From positions 36,621,123 to 36,685,122 of the forward strand of contig CP154955.1 of NCBI GenBank assembly GCA_039621445.1: 64,000 nt of DNA, given 5' to 3'. Below are positions 22,395-33,600 of this stretch, in pieces. The stretch comes from Euglena gracilis. Its lineage: Eukaryota; Euglenida; Euglenophyceae; Euglenales. Under the pieces are notes generated by a model. It had not been told where the DNA came from. It made no database searches and worked only from the letters and a program-made list of their open reading frames with translations. Within the stretch, counting starts at the first letter, position 1. Each line of letters begins with the position of its first letter. A program made the translations under genes and the position numbers.

Positions 22395-23694
22395 TTGAGG
22401 TTGCATGCGGAAGAACAGATGCAGTCCTTGCCTGCCGCCCAAAGGTTTAAAGTGAATGGTGAATGGGTGAGGCGGTTCTGTTGTAGGTGGGCGATTTGCT
22501 TGAAGTCCGTCATCTCCTTGAAAAAGAAAATCCCCGAACGGTTGCTACAAAAGGTTGTTGTTTACAAAAGGTTTCGTTCACTTTTACCCCGCTTTCAGGT
22601 GGATCGGTCAGGGTTGCATAGAGGTAGAGGTAGTGGTCAAGGCCTCTACCTCTATGTCAACCACCTCTACCTCTACCTCTACCTCTATGTCACCTCTATG
22701 TCCATAAAATGTACCAAAATGGCCTCAAATGGGGTCATAAAACACCCCATATGCTTGGAAAATGGCAATTATGCATGAAAACACACACAAAACGGCGAGG
22801 GGATGAGAAACAATATGTGGGTTGGTGGTTTTGAAATTTATTGGTGCAGTTATGTGACCACATTGAACAGTTCTGAAGCTTTTCATGCATTTCCCCTTTG
22901 CTTGCAAAAAAATTCCTTTATCAAGGCCATTTTCCTTTGGTTTTTGACATAGAGGTGACATAGAGGGATAGAGGAGGTTGGAAAACCTCTACCTCTACCT
23001 CTACCTCTACCTCTGGAGGCTAGGCGCGCCGCTCGGGGGGGTCCGGGACCCCCCCCCCCTCCCCCCCGCGCGGCCGCCCGCGCCCCCCCCGAGACCCCCC
23101 CCCTCCCCCCCTGTGCCTAGCATAGCCAAGAAAAAAAAATTTGGTGAAAAAATCGCGACTTTTTTGAGGCCCAAAAATGACCAAAAAGGACCATTTTGGG
23201 ACACAAAATGGCAAATTTGGGGGCCGCGCGCTCTGCGCGCAGCCAAAAAAGCACTTTTTTGGTCAAAAATGGCCCAAAAATGGCAAAAAATGACCACTTT
23301 TTGGACCCGAAAATCCCCGATTTTAGGATGCGTTCCGCCCGCGCGGCCGCCCTCGGACCCCCCTCCCCCCCCCTCCCCCCCGCGCGGCCGCCCGCGCCCC
23401 CCCTCAGCCCCCCCCCCCCCCCGCTGTGCCTAACCTCCTCTATCCCTCTACCTCTATGCAGCCTTGGATCGGTTCCGAAAATATGTTATCCACGTCCAAC
23501 GCATTCCAGGGGAAAACTACGTTATGGTCAACTGGGACCAAACGCCAACGTGGAAAGAACCCCCGACGGGTTTTTGGTTTTTGCATTCATTTCAACTGTA
23601 TTTCTCTAAATTTGCAGGGAAGATTCTTGACCCCGCGGATGGTGAAGGAAATGCGGCAAAAGCTGGAGTGACGATCACAAGTGAATCACCGTAA
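22395..23694 (+). pseudogene. pogo/DDE_1-like transposase fragment, three exons
   Basis: Exon A (about 22395-22605) encodes FKVNGEWVRRFCCRW, which matches the second helix-turn-helix of CENP-B/pogo transposases. Exon B (23471-23569) encodes VNWDQTPTWKEPPTG, in the place of the first catalytic Asp motif (NxDxT). Exon C (23618-23694) has a KAGVTIT strand like the following beta strand of that fold. A-B are separated by a non-GT-AG intron closed by a long stem, and B-C by a 48-nt GT-AG intron. Nothing carrying the remaining catalytic acids was found downstream, so this is a partial or dead copy. Identification rests on motif shape only. Confidence 0.45.
22606..23470 (+). other. Non-canonical intron in the transposase fragment, closed by a 19-bp stem
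   Basis: The intron starts three bases before CAG (22609). GGTTGCATAGAGGTAGAGG (22612-22630) pairs with 23445-23463, with one G-U. An 8-base direct repeat GGATCGGT is present at both junctions (22601, 23466). The interior is filled with CTCTAC/GTAGAG microsatellite and C-runs. Confidence 0.6.
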
Positions 23695-24090
23695 CACAAC
23701 AACCGTAAAGAACTCCATTGGGAAGGCAGCATGCTCCCACCATGGGTTGTTCTTCATGGAAAAACAGTTTGTTTTCTGGTTCGTCGAACATTTCCTCCAA
23801 ATCCTCTTTGACCTGGGTGTCGTGATCTTGAAAAAACTGCAAATTCCACCTGGAATGAAGTTGGCATTCAAAGAGAATGCGTACTGGAATAAGGAAATCA
23901 ATCTGGATCCCAAAAGCGTCACAGCTTCTTGGAGGGAGGCAAGAGCATCCATTGGGGCCTGTTGGAAGGCTGGTGGGATGCCCAAAGTTTCAGGACCCCT
24001 TCTGATGTAATCAACAATTCTGGTAATGCGGGCTGGCAAATGAACAGGGCTGGGATCTGAAATACCCAAGCCCTCCAAGTGGATGGAGAT
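23690..24090 (-). other. Exon-like open frame on the minus strand
   Basis: Roughly 130 codons read as plausible protein (ISIHLEGLGISDPSPVHLPA, then IPPAFQQAPMDALASLQEAV). It is followed upstream by the GTGAAGTTCACCG repeat block. No family recognised and no splice partner found. Confidence 0.35.
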
Positions 24091-24129
24091 CACGCGGTAA
24101 CTTTTGGGGTCACAGACCCACCCTCCCCT

Positions 24130-24480
24130 CCCCCCTAGGTGAAGTTCACCGTTTGAAAGTTCACCAGGGGGTCCCGGACCCCCTCCCCCCCTCTGCCAAC
24201 CCCAACGGTGAACTTCACCGGTGAAGTTCATCACAAGAGCACTTTTTTGGCCAAAAAATGGCCTAAAATGACATTTTGGGCAAGTTTTCGGAGAGTTCGA
24301 TAAAATTCCATGAACCATCAACCTCAAAATGACCATTTTGAGAGGAAAGGAGCAAAATTTCACCCATCAAAATTTCACCCCCAACCATCAAAACGGTGAA
24401 GTTCACCGGTGAACTTCACCGCCGAAAGCACCCCCCCCCCCCCCGGTGAACGTTCACTGGTGAAGTTCACTGGGGGCCCC
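24130..24480. repeat. GGTGAAGTTCACC palindrome cluster
   Basis: Several copies of GGTGAAGTTCACCGGTGAAC-like palindromes are separated by low-complexity AAAATGGCC sequence and C-runs. Related to the GTTCACxGTGAAC blocks at 3.5, 4.3 and 21.3 kb. Confidence 0.75.
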
Positions 24481-24731
24481 CGTACTACCTAATCTCCAAT
24501 GGGGTTGTGGAGTACAATATGCTCCCAGTAGGCCGGCTGCGCATTCGGGATGACCCATCGACAAGGAGGAGGCTGGGAGCAAACAGGGCTGGAAAGAAAT
24601 TAGAAGAAGAAGTTAAACTTCAACCTCACTTTAACTTCAACATCTGTTCAACATTTGTTCAACTTCAATCTTTTCCTCTCCATGGAAGCAAACTCAAACA
24701 AAAAGGCTACAGCGTCACCCCGATCTTCCCC

Positions 24732-25917
24732 CTAAGGTTGGACGATTAATCTTAATCGACGGCAACGAACGATTAATGCCGATTAATCGGGGGGTGGCGA
24801 ACGATTACCGAACGATTAATGCCCCCTTTGGGTTCCTAGCATTATGAGATAAACCCCCCCCAAATAATAAACCCCCCCCCCCCAAATAATAAACCCCCCC
24901 CTGAGGACCGACTTCGGCCGCCCAAATAATAAACCCCCCCTCCGGCAGGTGTGAAGGCAAAGGGAAAAAAGAGTCAAAACTTGCAGAAATGTTACAAAAA
25001 ATCACAAAAATGGATAAAATTGGTGCGCAAAATATGCCAAAAAAGCACCCATTTTTCAAAAAAGCCCCAAAAATGCCGAAAAAGTGACCATTGGAGCCTG
25101 TGGAGGGGGTTTTGGGTCGTTTTTTTGACTTCGAAAATTTTGCCCAAATAATAAACCCCCCCAAATAATAACCCCCCCCCTGGACCCCGACTTCGGGTGT
25201 CCAAATAATAAACCGGGGGGGTTTATTATTTGGGGGGGGTTTACCAACAAACACTTCATTTCCCTTGAAAAATAATGTTTTTCCGTGAAAAATAATTTTT
25301 TTCCGGGATCCCTTTCTTATTGGCACGTGCATTCTCACCAACATCTGACCTTTCTTCCTGGACATCAGCCGACAGGGCTAAGCTGAACGCCGCTTGACCT
25401 CACACTGCCTTCCCTTACTGAAAAAAAATGGGTCATGAGTGATATTTTGCCACAGCTGAAACGGGAGGTGGGGCAATGGGTGACCCAAAATGGCCTTCAG
25501 GCTGAAAATTGCAATTGCAACGTTGGCCAAAGCTGGCACATGCAAAGCAACCCCCTCCCAAAATTGCACAGGCTGAGGAAGTGGCCGTGTTGAGCGCAGT
25601 TTTTCTCACCATAGTCTCCTGCATAGCGACTTGCGCGCTAAGCTGGATGACTCTTCCATCTGTGCTCTGATGTCGGTGCGTATGAGTATATCCTGTTTTT
25701 TTTCTAACGGGTCTCCCCCCCAAAAAAGCAACGCGCAGTGAAATTTCTGTGAGAGAGAGCCTCCAAAATTATCACTCCCAAGTGTTTTCCTACACTGCTT
25801 TTTCAATGGTTTCTTTGGGAAGACCGATTATTTCGATTAATCACCCCCTGGCCGAATGAACGATTAATCAAGGGGGCGAACGATTAATCAAAAAATCGAT
25901 TAATCGAAACAACCTTA
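24732..25917. repeat. 1.19-kb fold-back bounded by CGATTAATCG arrays
   Basis: The left end AAGGTTGGACGATTAATC pairs with the right end GATTAATCG...CAACCTT, and more CGATTAATCG palindromes lie just inside both ends. A second fold-back made of CCAAATAATAAACCCCCC words occupies 24850-25245. The paired ends would also suit a non-canonical intron of either strand. Confidence 0.75.
25378..25640 (-). other. Exon-like open frame inside the fold-back
   Basis: Minus-strand frame with balanced composition (EGVALHVPALANVAIAIFSL) ends at a stop near 25378. It sits wholly inside the 24.7-25.9 kb fold-back, so it may be captured sequence. No family recognised. Confidence 0.3.
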
Positions 25918-25924
25918 ATCCCCC

Positions 25925-27960
25925 CCCCCGAATAATCCCCCCGGCTACCTGCAAAGTGTCATACTTCCCCCGTGACCCCAATTCCGCATGGTGTGCCAAG
26001 GGGGAGTGATTGAAGCTGCTTCCTGCGTTTCTACTACGGGGGGTCGGCACGCCGTGGCGAGCCGTCCGGCTAGGGGGGGGGAGGGGGGTTTTTGGCGTGG
26101 CGAGGGGGTCCCGGAGGGGGGGGGGAGGGGTGCGCGGTTTTCCAAGAAAATTTTCTTTGGCGCGGCTGACATGGCGTGGCGAGGGGGTCTGAAAAAGGGG
26201 GGGGAGGGGGGGTAAAATGGCGTGGCGAGGGGGTCGGTGAGGGGGGGGGGGGAGGGGTGTGCCGACCCCCCTACCAACCCCTCCCCCCCTATTTGGCCGC
26301 CCTCTGGGCGGCCCGGACACCCCTTCTGGCCAATTAAGGGGGGGGACAATCAGGGGGGGTTACCCCTAACCCCCCCCCCCCAATTGGCCATCCGGACCCC
26401 GTCCTTCATAATCGCGAACCCCCAAAAAACACCCGAATAAAGGCATTTTCCCTTGAAATGAGAACCCCCCCCCCCTAATTGGCCACCTGGGCTCTGGCCA
26501 ATTAGGGGGGGGGGGACAAATAAGGGGGGGGGTCACGTTAAGTGTTTAAAGTGAAAATACTGGCTACCACTCTTTTTACAAGACACAAACATTTTGCAAA
26601 ATGCATCTGAATTTCGCAAAATCCATCATTGCCAACCTCAATTGGACGAAAAATGTCGCAACTGTCTCGGGGGTAGGCAGTACAGTTGTGATTTTCTGGG
26701 GACCCCCCCGCCCCCCCCCCGGTACAGCTTCCTTCCCCCCCCTCGGACCCCCCCCCCCTCCCCCCCCTGTGCCTTGTCTCCACCGACTTAAGAACGTTGA
26801 TGTGGAGGTCTCGCTTGACATGGTGAAAGCCCCCAGAAAAATTTGGAATGCCGGTTGTGGTGACAGACACGAAGAGTTGGAACTCATTCTCTACTCCATC
26901 AACGCCTAGGCGCGAAGGCCATAACTTGTTGTGAAGTTCAGCCCCATTGAGTGGGCATTTCTCTCCCCAATGGTGGGGGCATCAACATCAATGATAGACA
27001 TGTCTATGGGACAGTGGAAATCAAAGGCAATGCCCCGAAAAGAGTTCAAAATCCACAACCAGTCCAAAAAACAGCTGAATATTTCCCCCCCTCAAATTTT
27101 TGGAATTTTGGCTGCCCAAGGGGGGGGGAATTGATTGGGGTGACGCTGTACATCCGAAGGTGCACCGAGGACTGGTTTTTGGGAAGAGAAGTTCGTATTT
27201 GCCAAAAAGACAGGCCAATTCAGATGCGATTTCAGGCGGACCATCCGCCTCCAAAATTAAAGAAAATGGGAGATTTGGCACAAAATCGAACCATGGGGGT
27301 ATGGGTCGCGGGCGAGGTCGCGGCGGGGTCGCGGGGGGGGGGGGGGGCGCGCGGGGAACGTGGCAGTTTTGACGAGTCACATGTGACCCGTGTGACTTCA
27401 CATACAACGTCATATGTAACTATTTTTAGAACTTTTGGGTTCAAAAATGGATCCAATTAGGAATTCATCACACATTTTGGCAATTTTGATTCGTAATTTG
27501 GGTGCCAATTCCTAATTAGGTTCCATTTTTTTGGCTCCTACTCCTACTGGGATGCGGAAACCCTCGCGGGGGGGCTCGCGGGGGGCACCCCCCCCCCATA
27601 TTGCACCCCCCAGGAGCATTTTGACCATGGTGGGGGGGGGGGGGGGGCGAGGGGGGGGGCGGGGGGCGGCGGGGGGGGGGGGGTCCCGGACGAACGGCGC
27701 GCCTAGCTCCCGGGTGGGGTGCCTAACCTTTTTTGAGCAAAAATGGCCCGAAAATGGCCAAAAATGACCATTTTTGGACCCAAAAATAGGCCGCGCCACC
27801 CGCGCGGCCGCCCTCGGACCCCCCTCCCCCCCCCTCCCCCCACGCGGCCGCCCGCGCGGCCGCTTGCCCCCACCCCTCGACCCCCCCGTCGTGCCTAATC
27901 TCCCCCGGCAACAATTAGGGGGGACAATTCGGGGTTAGGCAGTCAAGTTCGGGTCCCAAG
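25925..27960. other. G/C-homopolymer DNA with fold-back repeats, no gene seen
   Basis: Long runs of G or C give translated frames full of Pro, Gly and Arg in both directions; none is credible. A fold-back of CCCCAATTGGCC words occupies 26343-26525. The block 25990-26270 has GGGGTC(C/T)G-type units repeated about every 60 bases, and an inverted relative lies at 31610-31830. Confidence 0.6.
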
Positions 27961-28771
27961 GCCCCCCTTGTCTGCCCCATCGTCCGTGATTCCTCGATAG
28001 ACCGCACCCCTATTGTTCCTCCATCATCCCACCTCTCTCCAGTGGTTGCCAAGATAGCTCCGTCTCATCTCCTTTCCGACAGGTGCCATCCCCGATGACA
28101 CTGCCTGGCATCCAGTGCCAGACAACTCCCGCCACGCCCGCAGATCAACCTACGACACCACGCTCCTCACAGAGCGGCATCCGGGCCCTGGGTAGGCCCT
28201 TGGAGGCAGGGCCATAGGGGCCCTGTCGACGTTGGGCACTGCAGTGAAGTGGGGCGCTTCTAATCCTAATCCTAATCCCCCCTTGTCTGGTTAAGTTCGG
28301 ACCCCGACAGGGGGGGTCCTGTGGGCCACCTCCACATACACAGACAAAATGAGCGAGAGGCGAACAACAGCGCCAGGCCAGAAGAAGGGATAAAAGGCAC
28401 CAAAAAAACAGCCACAGTGCACACAGGGGGTCCTGTGGGACCCCCCCCCCCGGTGCTTGGGCTCTCCAACAAAATTTTCTTTAGACCAGCCCCCGGCCCC
28501 CCCCCCCCCCCGAACTTGGCCGGTCTGGTTGGCTCGCAACCAAGGGCCAGCGAGGGAAGATTTACACAGATAATGTGACCCCCCCGAAATGTCACCCTAA
28601 TTTTTGGGGGGGCCAATTAGGGGGGTACCAGGGTACCCATCTTACGGACATGTAGGGTAAATTCAGTAACCTCCCCTAATGGAGCCCAGTCACCGGGGGG
28701 GGGGGGTCCCGCGGAACCCCCCTGTCAGTGGTGAAGAAGTTCTAAAACTTCAACTTCACTTCACTTCAACT
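27961..28771. other. Probable 3' flank of the non-LTR element, no gene seen
   Basis: Carries a (TAATCC)3 tract at 28260-28280, and a block at 28330-28450 that reappears at 36720-36800 (CCAGGCCAGAAG...CACAGTGCACACAGGGG). That shared block may be a short dispersed repeat. No coding sequence is supported. Confidence 0.45.
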
Positions 28772-29774
28772 TCAATCTCCATTCTTCACCAACAACCTAA
28801 TCCAGCCTTGGAGCAAATCATTGACCTTTCCAGATGTGAGACAATAACAGAGGATGATGAATTGTAAATGCGCTTGAGGGAATTTGGCTAAGAATTGGCA
28901 CGTTTTGACTACACCATCAACACGCTTTCTCCACACCTGCGCGGCAAAGCCATCCCCATCTGGATGACACAAAGGCACGCCAAGAACCTTCACAGTCTTT
29001 GATAAATGGGACAGTGGGAACTAGGTGCAAGGGGTGGATCCCTTTCGGGTGTTGTGTACTATTTCCAATGGTGAAAGCTGACCCCACAAGTTGCATTTCT
29101 CCAAGTTTACAGATAGTCCCCGTTTGGCCGCTTCGCGAATGAGGGTGCCAAGAGCGTTGTGCAATTGAAGGAGGATCCTGAGAGGTGAGGCATTTAGTCC
29201 TCAAGTACGTTTTGTAGCCCCCAAGCAAACAGTGCGGGTTTACATGGGTCACCCTGCTGAGCACCTATGGCCGACGTCAGGATATTATCCCCCACAAAAC
29301 AAATAAATGCATTGTTGAGGTCAATTTGCAACAACCCCAACGTCCTCCTTTTTGGCAGTGAGTTCGTTGTCATTTGTTGTGGTACCATGGCGGTGAGGCT
29401 TCATGCATTCCGAATGCCCACAGGGTTGGTGAAAGGTCTTTGAGGGAGTGGGTGATAATGGGGTGATGCATAAGAACCTTGCCCACCAAGCGGCGCAAAC
29501 TTCATCAAAGGAAAGGGGCCGTGTTCCTTCCCCCAAAGGGCCGTGTTGAGGTTGTTTTTGTTGTGGAGAAGGGCAGGGTTTGCGAAGTGGAGTGAGGGTG
29601 CAGAGGACGAGGACAAGATGGGAGCAATTGCTGGGTGCACTCCTTTTGATAAAAAGTTGCAAATGAAATGATCCAGGGCACTGGAACCTGGTGAGTCGGC
29701 CAGCATGCCACGTAGGTGGTCGGCCAGAGGGCCTGGTGCAGAGTCCTTTGGGAAAGAGAAACATCAGTTTTCAA
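28772..29774 (-). pseudogene. Degenerate non-LTR retrotransposon reverse transcriptase
   Basis: Reading the minus strand from 29774 down, segments in three frames match the order of a non-LTR reverse transcriptase. First comes a finger region with a VHPAIAPILSSS-like start, then LQIDLNNAFICFV (palm motif A, catalytic Asp). Next is IGAQQGDPCKPALFAWGLQ (the QGDP motif B), then a Leu-Glu-Lys-Cys-like segment and KVLGVPLCHPDG (the LGxPxG thumb motif). The catalytic FADD box is not clear, and stops and frameshifts interrupt the frame, so it is not functional. Motif B and the LGVP motif together make the family call fairly safe; the clade is not determined. Confidence 0.7.
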
Positions 29775-29967
29775 ACCGTGAATGAATGTTGGGTAAATCC
29801 TGATTCAGAAGTGCATTCATACTTTCCTTTTTTAATGCCCTGGTGATGGATCCCAGGCTCGAGCTTGCTGTGCAGACCCCGTTGTGGACGCCAAAGATGT
29901 GAACCAGTTTATTTATTAAATTTCTTTTAATAAATTTTAATTTTGAAACTATCCATTGCAAACATCA

Positions 29968-30049
29968 GCAGGCGTACCCAAGTGGTTACGGGGGTTGACT
30001 CGAAATCAACTGTGATCTTCACGCGCAGGTTCGAATCCTGCCGCCTGCG
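29968..30049 (+). tRNA. tRNA-Ser (anticodon CGA)
   Basis: Acceptor arm GCAGGCG (29968-29974) pairs perfectly with CGCCTGC (30042-30048). The anticodon stem GTTGA/TCAAC closes the loop CTCGAAA, giving anticodon CGA for codon UCG. A class II variable arm (GTGA/TCAC) is present, as expected for serine. The T arm GCAGG-TTCGAAT-CCTGC is perfect. CCA is not encoded, as usual in eukaryotes. No intron. Confidence 0.95.
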
Positions 30050-30461
30050 ACCTTTTGGTTCTCTCAAAATTTCTTCTTCACCAAGGTCACTGGACTCGAA
30101 CCTTTCCCCTCAAGTGGCAACAGAGGCGCAAAAAAACTTTCGTCATTTGGCACCAGGGGCGCGCACAGGTTCGCGAAGGTAGTGAAGTCCCGTTTGCCGT
30201 GGCGGTGAGCAAAACTCAGGTGTTTACCAACAAGAGGCGCAAAATACCGACACCTTGATTGAAATGTCTGGCAAGTCTCCGACAATGAACTGCAAATGCC
30301 ATCATTTTCCGGCATAAAAAATCGCGCGTTTCTTGGTGTGTCCCCGTCTCCCCCGTGTCCCACACCCCCAAATGTCGTGACAGCTCCCACCGAACTTTGA
30401 TTGGAGGCTCGACCAGAGATGACCCAACTATTGTCAAATTGCAGGCAACCCTGGTTCAATT

Positions 30462-30635
30462 ATGTCTGTCAATCATTTTATGCAGTGTTCTTTTGCCCGC
30501 CTTGCTGAAATGGATGGTTCTCAAGCTCAAATTGACGCTGATGATGGACTCACTTTGGACCAATTGATGACCCGAGGAGAGGGTTTGACTTACAACGATT
30601 TCCTATTGCTCCCTGGTTACATTGACTTCTCTCCT
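30462..30635 (+). CDS. IMPDH: IMPDH exon 1
   Basis: Encodes the N-terminus through GYIDFSP. The ATG at 30510 (MDGSQ) aligns better with known IMPDH starts than the first ATG at 30462. Ends in phase 0. Confidence 0.85.
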
Positions 30636-33600
30636 GTGCAGGATTCATCCCAACTCATTTCATTAGACAGAAGTCCCACATTTGCCCTCCCTCAAAGGCC
30701 AAGCTGTCGAAATGTGTGTCAAGACATTAGGAACAGAACCTTCTTTTTCCAAATTGACATTCAGAAATCAAGATTTTTTCTGCGAACAGACGGAAACAAG
30801 AAGGCTCAAAAAATCCCTGAAAACGTCAAAAAAACGCCCAAATTCAAAAAAAAAGTTGAAAACGGCCAAATCTGGTGGGGTCCAATGACAAAATCCCCTT
30901 GTTGCAAGGCCCTAACCCTAACCTAACCCTGACCCTGACCCTAACCCTGACCCTAACCTAACCCCAACCCTGCTCCTTCATTAACCGAATTTCAGTGGCC
31001 CTAACCCTAACACTAACCCGAACCCCACCACCTCCCCCCCCCCCAGAATTAAGAATGAAACAATTCCACCAGACCCACCTTTTCTCAATTATGGGGGGTC
31101 AATTATGGGGGTCCCTGAATTATGGGGGGGGTCTCAATTACCATGCGGTCATTCTCAATTATGGGGGGCATTTTCTCAATTATGGTGGGGTCAATTATCG
31201 GATGGGGGTACTCCTTCATTAACCGAATTAGAAAAATTTCAGTGGCAGTTGGATAGCGAACAAGTCCCTCTTTTCGTGAAAAAAATTGAGGACTGCAGCC
31301 GGCTGTTCAGAAACGTGGGGGGTGTTCCCCCCGCGCCCCCCCCCCCCCGCATCCCGGATTTTGGCCGGGCCCATGTTTTTGGTTGACCAAAGGAAAATTA
31401 CATACAAATTTGGGTGACGCCAAAGAAAATGTATCCGTCAGTTGGGCCACACTTCCCCCCCCCCCCGCGTCCCCCCCGCGACCTCCCCGCGTCCCCCTGA
31501 CCTATTGTTAAAAGTCCTTTGAAAAAAGGGGGGGAAATGCGGTACAGTTGCCATTTCTGTCGACCTCCAGAGGTCGATCGATAACAGCATGGTTTGGCCG
31601 ACCATGGGGGGGTCAGCACCCCCCCCCCCTCACCGACCGCCATTTTACCCCCCCTCCCCCCCCTTTTCAGACCCCCTCGCCACGCCATGTCAGGCCCACC
31701 AAAGAAAATTTTCTTGGCAGACCCACGCGCCCCCCCCCCCCCTCCAGGACCCCCTCGCCACGCCAAAAACCCCTCCCCCTCCCCCAGCCAGACCCCTCGC
31801 CACGGCGTGCCGACCCCCCATGGTCGGGCCGACGCACAGGTCGGCCCGACCTAGGTCGGCCTAACCTCCAGAACCAGCGGCCCCCTTTTGAGTGCCTCCC
31901 TCCAAAAACAGCAGAGTCTCTGTCCTGGGGGTCATTGAGGTGTGGGGGTTTTTGAAGGTGAAGCATACATCTGGCCCTGCCGTGTGCACAAGGAGGTGGC
32001 TGCAGACAGAGGGAAAGGAAGAACGACCCGCACCACTTTCACCCAAAGGCCCAAAAATCTTGGCCACCTTTGGGAACTTTTATCCTTCCCCCCCCCCCCA
32101 ATTGACCCGTTTTTGCCAACGCGCAGCGACTTTTTCCAGCTATTTTCTGTGCATTTTTCATTGAATGTGGCAAGAGAAAAAAACCCCAAAAGTTTCTGGT
32201 TTTGTTGCCGGAGCAGAAAGAATAGCCCTCCGGATTCATCCTGAAATTGAAGTTGTCGCGCTCAGCAGCTCATTTACAAAAAAGATCCGGCTGAACACCC
32301 CATTTGTGAGCTCTCCTATGGACACCGTGACGGAGGTGAACATGGCGGTGTATATGGCACTGCTTGGAGGCATTGGTGTTATCCACAACCAGGCCACACC
32401 GGCACACCAGGGGGAGGGTGGGCAGCAGGGAGGACCCAAATGTGCCCCCCCCCCACGATCCTGCTGATTTTCTGTGGATTATGCTGATTTTCGGCAAAAA
32501 GAACCCAAAAATAAGACCCCCCTCGAGATTTGTGGGGAAAAGATGTGAAAATGGTTATTTTTGGCTTTCAAATCTTGCCCATTTTTCATGTGTCAAAGTT
32601 GGCATTTTTTTTGAGACAGTTTTTGCTAATTGTGTCGACCCCCCACCCACCATGAAGGGGGGGGTCAACCCCCCACCCTCCACCTGGCTTTTTCACCAAC
32701 TATTTTTGCCCTGCCCCCCAAGCCACCCCCCTTGTTTTTCGACCAACGTTCCGAATAGTGTCCCCCTCCGAACAGTAGGCCCCCTGTGGATTGTCTGTCA
32801 ATTGGGACAGCAAGGCAAGGGCCGCAGCCATTGCTGCATTGGACCTCAACAGTTGCTTCTTCAGCCACTGTTTCAATGAGGGTTGGGTTAGTTTATGTTT
32901 GGGGAAATCTGACATGGCTGGGAAAGGTAGGACATGTTGACCACGTTCCAGCAAACCATTTTTCTTCCTGGAGTGGGGGGTGGGGTTTACATATTGCAAA
33001 AGATGCCCAAAATGGAACAAAAACGTCGTTCATAAGAATGAAGCCAAAAAAGTTTGGTCGATTTCCAAGACATCAGAATCTGTTTAGGTCAGTCGATTTC
33101 CATTCAGGCGCATGTTTAGCTCTTGGAAATCGACGCACCAGAACAATTTCAGCCTGAATTCCGTCTAAATCAGCAGAAATTCAAGACAGGCGTCGTGGCC
33201 CAGATAATTGGTTCGAAGGCTTTTTTCCAAAACTTTCAGGCTTTTTAAGGTGTTTTTTCGAAGTGTTTTTTTTTTGGTGTTGTCATACAAAAATCGACCG
33301 ACACTAACAGATTCAGCAGGGGCGCCGGGCCATGCGAGCGAAGCGAGCGGCCCGGCGCCCCTGCTCAATTTTCCTAAACCTGTTTTGCCTGGGCCCGCAT
33401 GGTCTTGAATTTCATTCAACCGAACCGCCTGGACGTAAACATTGCCAAAAAAGTGGTTTTTGGCCCATTCACGGGCCTGAATGGAAATCAACTGACTCCA
33501 GAAAATTTTTCAAAATTATTCCCTGGCCAAAATCCCCGTTTCCCCAAAATTGGTGAAAATACCCCCCCCCCCACCAGGCCTTCCCGTTCTGCCCTGGGGG

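Larger units (their letters stand above)
30636..32248 (+). other. IMPDH intron 1, non-canonical (1613 nt)
   Basis: CAG at +4 to +6 (30639) pairs with CTG at -8 to -6 (32241); CAGGATTCATCC against GGATTCATCCTG gives 10 of 12 pairs. The intron starts GT but does not end AG. Removal leaves an 11-residue spacer between GYIDF and TKKI, the same as human IMPDH. Contains the telomere-like tract. Confidence 0.82.

Noticed and set aside
22610-23460. CTCTAC repeats considered as a CRISPR-like array
   Set aside because: Units are 6-bp microsatellite with no spacers, in a eukaryotic intron.
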